From Kitasatospora fiedleri (GTDB taxonomy: Bacteria; Actinomycetota; Actinomycetes; Streptomycetales; Streptomycetaceae): a DNA stretch of 64,000 bases. Below the pieces are notes generated by a model. That model was given only the letters and a program-made list of their open reading frames with translations. It was not told where the DNA came from and ran no database searches. The stretch covers positions 7,407,001-7,471,000 of the forward strand of contig NZ_OX419519.1 of assembly GCF_948472415.1 (NCBI RefSeq). The letters are read 5' to 3'. Both the position numbers and the translations under genes were made by a program. The first letter of the stretch is position 1; each line of letters opens with the position of its first letter. Of this stretch, positions 27,371-36,046 are shown piece by piece.

Positions 27371-28614
27371 CAGGCGTTCGGGGCCAGCTCGGTGCCCGCG
27401 CCGCGACGGCGCACCCGGACCAGGTCGGTGCGCGCCTCGTCCTCCGCGCCCGGGGCCGCGACGGCTCCGGCGGTGCCGACGGCTTCGACCGCTCCGGCGG
27501 CCTCGACGGCCGGCGCGCTCTCGCCGTGGCCGCCGCACGGGCCGCAGCCGCCGCCCGTCCCGCAGGCGCCCTCCTCCTGGTGGCCGCCGCAGCCGGTGGC
27601 GGCGGCGTGGACGCGGTGGCGGGGGAGGGTGGTCTGCCCGGCGCCCTCCACCTCGAAGCCCGCGTCCTTGATCATGTCGAGGTCGGCCTGCCCGGCCTGG
27701 CCCTCGCTGGTCAGGTAGTCGCCCAGGAAGATCGAGTTGGCGATGTGCAGGCCCAGCGGCTGCATCGAGCGCAGGTGCACCTCGCGCCCGCCGGCGATCC
27801 GCACCTCGATGTCCGGGCAGACGAACCGGACCATCGCCAGGATGCGCAGGCAGCGCTGCGGGGTGAGGTTCCACTCCTCGGCCAGCGGGGTGCCCTCGAA
27901 CGGGATCAGGAAGTTCACCGGCACCGAGTCCGGGTCCAGCTCGCGCAGCGCGAACACCACGTCGACCAGGTCCGCGTCGCTCTCGCCCATGCCCGCGATC
28001 AGGCCCGAGCAGGCCGACAGGCCCGCGCCGTGCGCCTTGGCCACGGTGTCCACCCGGTCCGCGTAGGTGTGGGTGGTGGTGATGTCGCCGTAGGTGGCCT
28101 CGGAGGTGTTCAGGTTGTGGTTGTACGCGTCCGCGCCGGCCGCCTTCAACCGCTCGGCCTGGTTGTCCGAGAGCAGGCCCAGGCAGGCGCAGACCTCGAC
28201 GCCCTCGTCCGCGCCCTTGATCGCCGCGATGGTGTCCGCGACCCGGTCGATGTCCCGGTCCGTCGGGCCGCGCCCGCTCGCCACCAGGCACACCCGCTTC
28301 GCCCCGCCCGCGACGCCCGCGGCGGCGGCCTGCGCGGCCTGGTCCGGCTTGAGCCAGGTGTACTTGAGGATCTCCGCCTTCGAACCGAGGCGCTGCGAAC
28401 AGTACGAGCAGTCCTCCGGGCACAGCCCGCTCTTCAGGTTCACCAGGTAGTTGAGCTTCACCCGGCGGCCGAACCACTGCCGGCGCACCCGGCCGGCGGC
28501 TGCGACCACGTCCAGCAACTGGTCGTCGGTGGTGGCCAGCACGGCCAGCGCCTCCTCCCGGGTGGGCAGTTCCCGGCGAAGGCCCTTGTCGGTCAGGATG
28601 TCGAGGAGGTCCAT
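27370..28614 (-). CDS. bioB: Biotin synthase with Cys/His-rich C-terminal extension
   Basis: The 414-residue radical SAM enzyme inserts sulfur into dethiobiotin. The [4Fe-4S] motif is CPEDCSYC (C65, C69, C72), with YNHNLNTS and the conserved Arg in VRIAGGREVHLRSMQPLG. It is about 70 residues longer than the E. coli enzyme; the added tail has a Gly/Cys/His-rich segment (CGGHQEEGACGTGGGCGPCG) then an Ala/Val/Glu-rich stretch and Arg-rich end. A tail of this kind occurs in other streptomycete BioB proteins. It is the first gene of the operon. Confidence 0.95.
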   Translation of the reverse strand: MDLLDILTDKGLRRELPTREEALAVLATTDDQLLDVVAAAGRVRRQWFGRRVKLNYLVNLKSGLCPEDCSYCSQRLGSKAEILKYTWLKPDQAAQAAAAGVAGGAKRVCLVASGRGPTDRDIDRVADTIAAIKGADEGVEVCACLGLLSDNQAERLKAAGADAYNHNLNTSEATYGDITTTHTYADRVDTVAKAHGAGLSACSGLIAGMGESDADLVDVVFALRELDPDSVPVNFLIPFEGTPLAEEWNLTPQRCLRILAMVRFVCPDIEVRIAGGREVHLRSMQPLGLHIANSIFLGDYLTSEGQAGQADLDMIKDAGFEVEGAGQTTLPRHRVHAAATGCGGHQEEGACGTGGGCGPCGGHGESAPAVEAAGAVEAVGTAGAVAAPGAEDEARTDLVRVRRRGAGTELAPNA

Positions 28615-28692
28615 GGCCCGATCCTGCCCGGGCGGCCCCGGCGTCCGCCAGAGGGAACCCGCCAGAAGATCCCCCGCAGGCTGTGCGAGTTG

Positions 28693-28715
28693 TCACAGTG
28701 TCGCGGCTCACAGTG
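28693..28715. promoter_or_regulatory. Direct repeat upstream of bioB, possible operator
   Basis: TCACAGTG occurs at 28693-28700 and 28708-28715, 15 bases apart, about 80 bases upstream of bioB. Fifteen-base phasing is not a full helical turn, so the significance is uncertain. I do not see a known BirA or BioQ site. Confidence 0.3.
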
Positions 28716-28813
28716 ACCGCCCGGACACCGGCGCGGGCCGCGTCGGGCCGGGGCGCGTCGGACCGGGGCGCATCGGACCGGGCCGGGAGCGGGCGGGGCG
28801 GCCGGGACCGGGG

Positions 28814-29878
28814 TCAGGCGGGCTGGGCCGGGGGACGGTTGTCGATGACGATCCGGGTCGGCGGACGCTCGTCGACCGCCGCCGTGGAGTCCGCGGGCAG
28901 GGTGCGGCGGATCTCGTGGGACAGGTCGACGTAGTACGCCAGGGCCATGGCGCTGTCCTGGAGGTCGCGGGCCGGGCCGACGCCGGTCTCCCAGTAGGTG
29001 GTGTACAGGGCGTGGACGGCGGACATCAGGCTGGGGCCGGACAGCCGGACGGTCACCATGTCGCTCTTCTCGTCGGTGGCGGCCGGCGGCAGCTGGAAGT
29101 ACTTGGCGCCGACGGCCCGCGCGACGATGAACTGCCAGGCGTGCGGGTGGCAGACCAGTTCGGCGGTGCCGATCTGGGCGGCGGTCCGCAGCACGGTGGA
29201 CAGTTCGGCGTCCAGCTGGTCCCGGAGGCGGTCCGGTCGCACCGCGGGCGCGGAGACGGCGGGAGCGGGGGCGGCGGCGGGCTCCGGCGCGGGCTGCTGC
29301 CGGCCGGTCAGTTCGGAGAGCAGACCGGCGGCGGCCCGCTGCTCGGTGCTGTCGGTACTGTCGGTGGAGGCGGGGCCGGAGCCGGGGAGCGGGTCGGACG
29401 GGGCGGACAAGGCGGTCTCCTTCGGGGCGGCGGGCTCGGTGGTCTCGGCGGGCTCGGTGGTCTCGTTGGCGGCAGCGGTGCGGGCGTCGGCGTCGGCGTC
29501 GGCAGCCGGCACCGCCGGAACGGTGGTGGTGGCCTCGGTGGCGGGCTCCGGGGCGGGCTCCGGCCCGGCGTCCGGTCCGGACGGCGGTGCGGTCCGGGCC
29601 GTCCGCAGTTCGGCGAGTCCGCTCTCCCAAGCGGCCCGGGCCTCGGCCAGTTCGCGGCGGAGCCCGTCGATCTGCCGGTGGGCCAGGGCGAGGTCGCGCT
29701 GGTCGCGGTCGAGGGCGCGGAGGACTTCGGTGCGGGCCCGGTCCAGGCCCTGGCCGAGCGCGGTGGCCAGATCGGTGCGCAATTCCGCTTGGCCGGAACG
29801 GAGTTCCCGCAGTTCTTCGATCAGTGCGGGGGCGGTTTCGGTGCGGAGGAGTGCGATCTGTTCGGCGGTTCTCGTCAT
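28814..29878 (-). CDS. Coiled-coil hypothetical protein with long Ala/Pro/Glu linker (354 aa)
   Basis: Residues 1-100 are rich in Glu, Leu, Arg and Gln and predict a coiled coil (ALIEELRELRSGQAELRTDL). A disordered Ala/Pro/Thr/Glu linker follows (about 100-220), then a folded C-terminal part (TVLRTAAQIGTAELVCHPHA and WQFIVARAVGAKYFQLP) of unknown function. ATG 29878 has GGAGGG upstream. I do not recognise the family; the domain order suggests a scaffold or tethering role, which is only inference. Confidence 0.75.
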   Translation of the reverse strand: MTRTAEQIALLRTETAPALIEELRELRSGQAELRTDLATALGQGLDRARTEVLRALDRDQRDLALAHRQIDGLRRELAEARAAWESGLAELRTARTAPPSGPDAGPEPAPEPATEATTTVPAVPAADADADARTAAANETTEPAETTEPAAPKETALSAPSDPLPGSGPASTDSTDSTEQRAAAGLLSELTGRQQPAPEPAAAPAPAVSAPAVRPDRLRDQLDAELSTVLRTAAQIGTAELVCHPHAWQFIVARAVGAKYFQLPPAATDEKSDMVTVRLSGPSLMSAVHALYTTYWETGVGPARDLQDSAMALAYYVDLSHEIRRTLPADSTAAVDERPPTRIVIDNRPPAQPA

Positions 29879-30256
29879 GTTCCCTCCCGTTGGCGGCGGG
29901 TGCCGTCGCGGGCCCGCCTGCGGCGGTCGGCGGTTCCCGGTGGTGTCCGGGCCAAGCGTGCTGGGCGTGTTCCGGGCGGGTGGGCGGGTCGGGGCAGGCT
30001 GTCGGAATTCCGGCGATCACTGGCCGGAATCGCCTCGCCGTCATGTTCGAATGGTTTGTTGTGGGTTTCCCACCCCTCGCCGGGAGCCCTTTTCGCGGAT
30101 TTCCGTCCCGGCCGGGAAACGGATTCCCCGGGGCGCGGCGGAAACGTCGACCGGGCGGAGAGGGTCGGGTCGGGGAGGCGGGCGGGTTCGGTCCGAAGTG
30201 GGCGTGCGTCCGACCCGAAGGAAGGATCGTCCGATCAACTGCTTACAATCTGCGCC
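29879..30256. other. Divergent intergenic region, 378 bp
   Basis: It separates the coiled-coil gene (minus) from the gene at 30257 (plus). A TACAAT at 30244-30249, only 8 bases from the ATG of the plus-strand gene, could be a -10 giving a leaderless transcript, but no matching -35 is clear. I see nothing else. Confidence 0.35.
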
Positions 30257-30990
30257 ATGACCATCCAGCGGGGCCCGCACGCGCGCGGGGACGACGAGCA
30301 GCCGCCGCACGGGCACCGGGCGAGCGGCGAGCGGCGTCGGCTGGCCGTGCTCTGGGGCCTCGTCGCGGTGCTCGCGGCCGGCGGGGTCTGGGTGGTGGCC
30401 ACCCCGCACCACCGGGGCGCGGCGTCCGGGGCGCCCAGCGGCGACAAGCCCACGGCCCAGGCGGCCGGGGCTGGCCAGCCCGTGGAGCCGCTGACGGAGT
30501 CTCAGTCCTTCCTGGCGGAGCGGTACTTCCCGGCCCAGCGCGGCTACGACTACGACAACTACCGGGCCCGCCGCTCGACCGCCCGGGAGGGCGCCGAGTG
30601 CCGGGGCGTGCAGAACGACAAGGCCCGCGACCTGCTGGCCGAACTCGGCTGCCAGGGCTGGCTGGGCGTCGCGCTCACCCGCAGCGACCAGCCGGTGGCC
30701 TCCAGCGTCACGGTGCTGCGCTTCCTCGACGAGGGGGCCGCGGCGCGGGCCCTGCCGACCGTCCGGGACAAGGCGCGGACTTCGAGTTCACCTACCCGGA
30801 GGGGATGTTCGCCCCCGCCGCGAACGTCCGGCCGATGTCGGCGACCCGGGTCGAACTGGTCGGCCACCACATCACGCTCACCGTCTCGCGCTACCTCGAC
30901 CAGCGGGCCGGCGAGAAGCCCGACGACCTGCTCACCGCCAGCAGCCGGTCCGCCGCCGCCGTGGCCGGCCAGCCCTTCATGTGGATGTAG
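30257..30990 (+). CDS. Membrane-anchored hypothetical protein, apparent -1 frameshift
   Basis: The corrected product is about 244 residues. It has a charged N-terminus, one transmembrane helix (LAVLWGLVAVLAAGGVWVVA) and an extracytoplasmic domain with a Cys pair (AECRG and LGCQG). The frame breaks at GG 30777-30778; one added base joins TVRDKAR to DFEFTYPEGMFAPAANVRPM and on to a TAG at 30990. Its 3' end overlaps the convergent MFS gene by 14 bases. The family is not recognised. Confidence 0.75.
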
Positions 30991-32265
30991 GACCGCCCCG
31001 CCCGGACGCGCCCCGCCCGCCCCGCCCGGACGCGCTCCGCCCGGACGCGCCCCGCCCGCGCCGCCCGGCGGCCGTCGTCCGCAGCAGCACCCCGGCCGCC
31101 AGCGCCAGCACCGCCGCCAGCGCGAACACCGCCGCCGCCCCGAACGGCAGCGCCACCCCGCCCAGCACGCTGCCCGCGCCGATGCCCAGGTAGATGCCGG
31201 ACGCGTTCAGCGACACCAGCAGCGCCCCCTGTTCGGGCGCCGCCGCCAGCAGGCGCAGTTGCTGCGGCGGGGTCTGGCACCAACTGCTCGCGCCCCACAG
31301 GAACGCCAGCGCCCCGACCACCGCCGCCCCCGGCCGCACCGGCCCGGCCGCCAGGCCCGCCAGCACCGCGAACGCCGCCGCCATCACCGCGTACCCGGCC
31401 GCCAGCACCCGCACCGGCCCGCGCCGGTCGGCGAACCGCCCCGCCAGCAGGTTCCCGGCGACCGCGCCCGCCCCGTACAGCACCAGCGCCACCACCACCG
31501 CCGTCCGGCCCGAGACCCCGACGGCGGCCAGCACCGGCACGCTGTACGCGTACGGGACGTAGCAGGCGGCCATCCCGAGCACCGTCAGCGGCAGCACCGC
31601 GAGCACCCCCGGGCGGCGCAGCGCCGCCAGCCGGGCGCGCAGCGGGACGGGCTCGGTGCCCGGCAGCGGCGGCAGCGCCAGGCGCACCGCGAGCGCGCAC
31701 AGCGCGGTCAGCGCCGCGACCGCCCCCAGCGCGGCCCGCCAGCCCAGCCCGACGGCGGCCACCCGCCCCAGCGGCACGCCCAGCGCGGTGGCCGCCGTCA
31801 GCCCGCCGATCACCACCGCCAGCGCCCGCCCGCGCCGCTCGGGGCGGACCAGCGCCGCCGCGCTCGCCCCCGCCGTCGGCGTGAACGCCGCCGCGCCGAG
31901 CGCCGCGAGCAGTCGGCCCGCCAGCAGCGCCGGGTAGGTCGGGGCGAGCGCGGTGAGCGCGTTGGCGGCGGCCAGCAGCACCAGCGCGCCGACCAGCAGG
32001 GCCCGCCGGGGCACCCGGGCGGTGGCCACCGCGAGCAGCGGCGAGGCGAGCGCGTAGCAGGCGGCGAACAGGCTCACCGACTGCCCGGCGGCCGAGGTCG
32101 ACACGTGCAGCGCGGAGGCTGTCGCGGGCAGGAACCCGGCGGTGACGAAGGCGTCGGTGCCGACCGCGAAGGTGCCCAGGGCGAGCACGGCGGCGGGACC
32201 GAGACCGGCCCCGGTGGGGGTCGGGGCCGGGGCGGTGGGGGTGGGGCCTTGAGCGCGTCGGTCAC
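30977..32265 (-). CDS. MFS efflux transporter (DHA1 type), apparent N-terminal -1 frameshift
   Basis: About 429 residues with twelve predicted membrane helices; GRALAVVIGGLTAATALGVPLG fits motif C of drug:H+ antiporters. The start is inferred: GTG 32265 behind GAGGAGGG reads MTDALK, then needs one extra base at CC 32247-32248 to join GPTPTAPAPTPTGAGLGPAA. The C-terminal tail is an Arg/Gly/Ser repeat from repeated DNA at about 31000-31065. Nested palindromes between it and the Rrf2 gene suggest control by that regulator. Confidence 0.85.
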
Positions 32266-32301
32266 GGGGGAGCCCTCCTCGGAGGCAGGCACGGGCCGCT
32301 G

Positions 32302-32350
32302 TTCCGGATATTAGGTGTCCCGAATTATTCGGGACACACTGTATCCGGAA
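32302..32350. promoter_or_regulatory. Nested palindromic operator upstream of the MFS gene
   Basis: An inner palindrome GTGTCCCGAA-TTA-TTCGGGACAC (32315-32337) sits within an outer pair TTCCGGATA (32302-32310) and TATCCGGAA (32342-32350). The outer half-site recurs in the palindrome at the rrf2 start, so both are probably bound by the Rrf2 regulator. Confidence 0.7.
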
Positions 32351-32388
32351 TCGACGGGCGGGGAAGGGGAGTTCCGGTGGGTGGGCGC

Positions 32389-32889
32389 TCAGCCGGTGGC
32401 GTCGGCGGTGCCGGCCAGGCGGGCGTAGTTGGCGCGGACCCGGGCCACCGAAGCGGCCGGGGTGGCCGCCGCCAGGTCGGCGACGCTCTGCCCGGAGAGC
32501 TCGCGCCGCCAGGCCAGTTCGGCGCGCCGCATCGCGGTGGAGACACCGCACGGGCGGGCGAACTCGCGGGCGGACGCGCCCGTCGCGGAGACGCCCCGCT
32601 GCCGGATCTCGGCACAGGCGAACAGCGGGTCCGGGCCCTCGACGGCGGCCACCACGTCCATCATGCTGATCCGCTCCGGCTCCCGGGCCAGCCGCACGCC
32701 CCCGCGCGGCCCGGAGACGGACGTCAACACCCCGGCCCGGGTCAGCCGTTGCAGCACCTTGTTCAGGTACGTCGGCGACAGCTCGAACATCGCCGCCAGC
32801 CGCGCCGAGGGCACCGGCTCCGCCCCGCCCACCCAGACCAGGGTGAGGCAGCAGTGCAGGCCCCACTCCACGCCTTCGCTCGTCCGCAT
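32389..32889 (-). CDS. Rrf2-family transcriptional regulator
   Basis: The 166-residue protein has the Rrf2 winged helix: ARLAAMFELSPTYLNKVLQRLTRAG and VSGPRGGVRLAREPERISMMDVV are typical. Cys occur at 13, 14, in LFACAEIRQRG and in EFARPCGVS; the last two could ligate an Fe-S cluster or act as redox switch as in NsrR/IscR-type members, though the classical three-Cys spacing is not exact. Palindromes overlap its own start and precede the MFS gene, so it likely autoregulates and controls efflux. Confidence 0.88.
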   Translation of the reverse strand: MRTSEGVEWGLHCCLTLVWVGGAEPVPSARLAAMFELSPTYLNKVLQRLTRAGVLTSVSGPRGGVRLAREPERISMMDVVAAVEGPDPLFACAEIRQRGVSATGASAREFARPCGVSTAMRRAELAWRRELSGQSVADLAAATPAASVARVRANYARLAGTADATG

Positions 32890-32890
32890 A

Positions 32891-32913
32891 TTCCGGATGG
32901 TAGCTATCCGGAA
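32891..32913. promoter_or_regulatory. Palindrome at the rrf2 start, probable autoregulatory operator
   Basis: TTCCGGAT (32891-32898), a 7-base spacer and ATCCGGAA (32906-32913) lie directly against the ATG of the Rrf2 gene. The arms equal the outer half-sites upstream of the MFS gene. Confidence 0.7.
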
Positions 32914-32983
32914 CCCGGTCGCGCCAGCACGGACCGGTGCCCCGGGGGGCGTCCGTGCCGTCGGCGCGGCAGCGGCGCGCGGA

Positions 32984-33400
32984 TCAGCCGTCGAGGTGCT
33001 GCCGGACGCGGCGGGAGGGGGAGAAGACGTACAGGTCGAGGATGGCGGGCAGCGGGGCCAGGCCCGGGCCGCCCGCCTCGATCCAGGCGGTGATGTCGGC
33101 GCCGGCGTCGCGGTCGTTGACCAGGCCGAGCCAGACCGGCCGGCCACCGGCCCGACGGCCCGCCGCGGAGGGCTGGACGACCACCACGTTGGCGTGGTCG
33201 CAGGCGTCCAGGCAGGCCACCGGGCGGACGGTGGCGACCTCGGCCAGGGAACCGCGCAGGTCGGCGAGTTGGGCGGCGTGGTCGAGGCCGGGGATCTTCG
33301 GGGTGCCGCAGCAGCACCCCCGGCAGACCGAGACGGTGCAGCGGGCGGGCGCACCCTGCGCGCCGACGGCGGCGGCCTTCTCGCGGGCCCGGCGGCTCAT
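32984..33400 (-). CDS. (2Fe-2S) thioredoxin-like ferredoxin
   Basis: The 138-residue protein shows CTVSVCRGCCCGTPKIPG near the N-terminus and VACLDACDHANVVVV in the middle; this Cys set is typical of thioredoxin-fold [2Fe-2S] ferredoxins. It would act in electron transfer or metal-related processes. Its ATG overlaps the stop of the upstream ATPase remnant as ATGA. In related genomes such proteins sit near metal or cofactor genes, but here the partner is decayed. Confidence 0.75.
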   Translation of the reverse strand: MSRRAREKAAAVGAQGAPARCTVSVCRGCCCGTPKIPGLDHAAQLADLRGSLAEVATVRPVACLDACDHANVVVVQPSAAGRRAGGRPVWLGLVNDRDAGADITAWIEAGGPGLAPLPAILDLYVFSPSRRVRQHLDG

Positions 33401-33816
33401 CGCAGGACCCCCGCGACGGTGCGTCCGGTGACGGCCCGCCAGGCGAGCGGCCTCCCGACGGTGCGGTTCCGCGCGGCGACGCGCAGCAGGCCCGGACCGC
33501 TCAGCCCCACCAGGACGGCCGCGCCCCCGCGACCGAGCACGCCCAGCGACAGTGACAGCGACAGGGCACCGGCCAGGTCCCGGACCGCGAGCACGGCGAG
33601 CAACGCGGCGGCCGCCACCACGTCCCGCGCCACCGCCGCGCCCGCACGCGCCAGGACGAGGCCCGACCCGGCCCGGCCCCTCCCGACGCCACCGGGCACG
33701 GCGACCACCGCCGACGCGTCGTCGACACCGTCGCCCACCCTCAGCACCCGCCGCCCGGCGGTCTCCAGTTCCTGCACGGCGGCGACTTTATCCTGCGGCG
33801 GCAGCGGGGCCCGCAC
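33397..33816 (-). pseudogene. C-terminal remnant of a P1B-type metal-transporting ATPase
   Basis: The reading frame covers only the end of a P-type ATPase: LPPQDKVAAVQELETAGRRV followed by VGDGVDDASAV, which corresponds to the hinge motif GDGxNDxP with Asn changed to Asp and Pro to Ser, then degenerated membrane helices. The phosphorylation motif DKTGT, the ATP-binding domain and the metal-binding helices are absent, and upstream sequence is unrelated Pro/Gly-rich DNA. It is therefore a remnant, still coupled by ATGA to the ferredoxin gene. Confidence 0.7.
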
Positions 33817-34038
33817 CCCGGGGCCTCCGGCCCCCCGCCTTCGCCGCTGCGCGTGGACGGTTGTCGGTGGGCGGCCGCGGAGCCGTCCCGGTCGGCGGTG
33901 CCCGGCGGGGCCGCGGTCGTCGCCGCGTCCTCCGACTCCGCGGTGAGCGGCGGGGGTTCGGCCCGCGCGGTGGCGGCGACGTCCGGGGCCGGGGTCAAGT
34001 CCGTGGCGGCGTGCAGCAGTCGGCCGCCCGCGGGCGCT

Positions 34039-34434
34039 TCAGGACGAGGCGGTCCGGGGGCGGCGCAGGCAGAATTCGTTGCCCTCCGGGTCCGCCAGCA
34101 CCAGCCGGTCCGTCGTCGTTCCGAGCCGTCGGGCGCCGAGGGCCAGCAGTCGGGCCGTCTCCGTGGCCGTGTCCGGGTCCGTCTCCGTGGCCGGGTCGGG
34201 GCCGAGGGGGCTCAGGTCGAGGTGCAGGGGGAGGCGGACCGGTCGGGGATCGGTGGTCGGGCTCAGCACCAGGGCGGGGAGCGGCCCGCCGTAGCCGTCC
34301 GCGGGCGGTCCGAGTTCGATGCTGCCGTCCGGTTCCCGGCCCAGCTCGACGTACCCGAGCACCGCGCCCCAGAACGCGGCCAGCCGCTCCGGGTCCGCGC
34401 AGTCCAGCACCAACTCGCCGATGCGGCACGCCAT
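34039..34434 (-). CDS. VOC-family (glyoxalase/bleomycin resistance-like) protein
   Basis: About 131 residues with a vicinal oxygen chelate fold: IGELVLDCADPERLAAFWGAVLGY at the N-terminus and LADPEGNEFCLRR at the end. Many streptomycete proteins of this type have unknown substrates. ATG 34434 is chosen; ATG 34446 in the same frame is equally possible, as neither has a strong ribosome binding site. Confidence 0.85.
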   Translation of the reverse strand: MACRIGELVLDCADPERLAAFWGAVLGYVELGREPDGSIELGPPADGYGGPLPALVLSPTTDPRPVRLPLHLDLSPLGPDPATETDPDTATETARLLALGARRLGTTTDRLVLADPEGNEFCLRRPRTASS

Positions 34435-34525
34435 GCCGGCCAGCATAGCCACCCGGCCGGACGCGCGGGGGCGGTGCGGCGGTAGGCTGCCGGACTCCGG
34501 ATGATCATCGGTACGGGGGCGTGGG

Positions 34526-35098
34526 GTGGAAGTACTGACAGGCACGCACCGGGTGCACTTCGTCGCGCTGTGGGTGCTGTTCGCGGCCGAGCTGCTCTGC
34601 CTGGCGGCGACCGCGCCGCCGCTGCGGCTGCTGGCCCCGGTGTGGCTGTGGGCGGGCCTGGCCGGTCTGGTGCTGCTGCTGTTCGTCTCCGCCCTGGTCC
34701 GCTGCTTCACCCTGCGGTTCCCGCGCCACGGCGGCTGGTTCGACCCCGTGCTGTACGTCTGGAACCTGTCGCACGGGACGAAGGTCTGGTACGGGATCGC
34801 GCTCTGCCTGGTCGGTCTCGGCCTGGCCACCGCCACCGGTGCGCAGGATGCCCGCCGGGACGCGACGGGCTCCTTCTACCTGCAACGCCACGACGTCCGC
34901 ACCGACCTCACCCCCGCGCAGTACCGGGAGGTCCGCGGCGCCTTCGTCCGGATCGCCACCGGCGTCCCGGCCGGGCTGTGCGTGGTCGGCAGCTTCCTGG
35001 TGCTGCTCTCGGCCGACGTGGCGTACGGCGCCGCCGAGGCCGCCGCCCGCCCCCGTCCCCGCCCTCGTCCCCGCCCGGGCGGCACGCCGAAGTACTGA
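34526..35098 (+). CDS. Hypothetical membrane protein (190 aa)
   Basis: GTG 34526 opens a protein with about four hydrophobic segments (FVALWVLFAAELLCLAA, LWAGLAGLVLLLFVSALV, a third at WYGIALCLVGLGLA and a fourth at GLCVVGSFLVLLSA) and a Pro/Arg-rich cytoplasmic tail. The family is not recognised. It is divergent from the VOC gene. Confidence 0.75.
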   Translation: MEVLTGTHRVHFVALWVLFAAELLCLAATAPPLRLLAPVWLWAGLAGLVLLLFVSALVRCFTLRFPRHGGWFDPVLYVWNLSHGTKVWYGIALCLVGLGLATATGAQDARRDATGSFYLQRHDVRTDLTPAQYREVRGAFVRIATGVPAGLCVVGSFLVLLSADVAYGAAEAAARPRPRPRPRPGGTPKY

Positions 35099-35143
35099 GC
35101 GCTCCGTGTCCCGGCGCCTTGTGTCCCGGCGCCCGGGCGGTGG

Positions 35144-35887
35144 TCAGCCGAGCCGGGGCCAGGCCAGCAGCTGCTCCAGGACGGCCGGGTCGCCGGCCGC
35201 GAGCAGATCGGCGGACGGGCGGCGGCGGTGCAGGGCGAGCAGGAGGTCGCTCGCGGTGCCGGCGAGTTCCAGCCCGGCGGGGCCCTGCCCGGGGGCGGCC
35301 TCCGCCGGGGTGAGGTCGAGGGCCAGCTCGGGGCCCTCGGCGGTGCGCAGCCGGAGGGCAACGGGGGCGTGCGGCCACGGGGCGGACATCGCCCAGTACA
35401 GGTCGCGGAACTCGTCCAGGCCGTCCAGGGCGACGGCCTCCGGCAGCGGGAGGGGCGCGCCGAGGGCGAGTTGGGCGTCGTGGGCGTGCACGGCGGCCTC
35501 CTGCACCTGGTGGCGGGCGACCGCCCCGCTGTCGCCGGGAACGCCGCTGCCCTGCCACCACGTCCAGCAGGCGCGGTCGGGACCGGCCTCCCGGAGCGCC
35601 GCGAGCACGTCGGAGGTCGCCGCCTCGGCCCGGGCCAGCGCCCGGGCGGCCGGGAGGCCGGTCTCCAGCGCCGGGCGCTGCGGGGTGAAGCCGGGGCCCG
35701 CGGCCACGGCCGCCGCCCAGAACAGGTGCACGCCGGTGATGTGGTCGAGCAGGTCCGAGAGCGCCCAGTCGGGACAGCTGGGGACGCGGGCCGTCAGGTC
35801 GGGTGCCTCGGCGACGGCCTTGCGCAGCGCGGCGGAGCGCTCGTCGACGAGGTCTAGCAGGTCCGAAAAGGCAAGCGGAGTGGTCAT
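35144..35887 (-). CDS. Maleylpyruvate isomerase-type mycothiol-dependent protein
   Basis: The 247-residue protein matches the MDMPI/DinB-like family: VPSCPDWALSDLLDHITGVHLFW at the N-terminus and RHQVQEAAVHAHDAQLALG with the metal-binding His set. Members use mycothiol or bind divalent metal; the reaction is unknown here. It is alone between convergent and hairpin-rich DNA. Confidence 0.85.
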   Translation of the reverse strand: MTTPLAFSDLLDLVDERSAALRKAVAEAPDLTARVPSCPDWALSDLLDHITGVHLFWAAAVAAGPGFTPQRPALETGLPAARALARAEAATSDVLAALREAGPDRACWTWWQGSGVPGDSGAVARHQVQEAAVHAHDAQLALGAPLPLPEAVALDGLDEFRDLYWAMSAPWPHAPVALRLRTAEGPELALDLTPAEAAPGQGPAGLELAGTASDLLLALHRRRPSADLLAAGDPAVLEQLLAWPRLG

Positions 35888-36046
35888 CCTGACTGCCTAT
35901 CACGGACCGGTGACAACGAGGCCGCGCCCGCCGGCCCCCGTCCCGATTCCGGGCTCCCCGTCGGGCCCGGGGGCGGGGCGGCCGAGCGGGGTGATGCCGA
36001 TCCGGGTGATCAGGCCGTGCGCGGTGCGCGGTGGCGCGACATGGTT

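Noticed and set aside
28451..32314. 1287-codon plus-strand ORF
   Set aside because: It runs antisense to the coiled-coil gene and the MFS gene; only the part from 30257 to the frameshift near 30778 is coding.
33741..33998. 85-codon minus-strand ORF upstream of the ATPase remnant
   Set aside because: Pro/Ala/Arg-rich without domain or ribosome binding site, overlapping the remnant in another frame.
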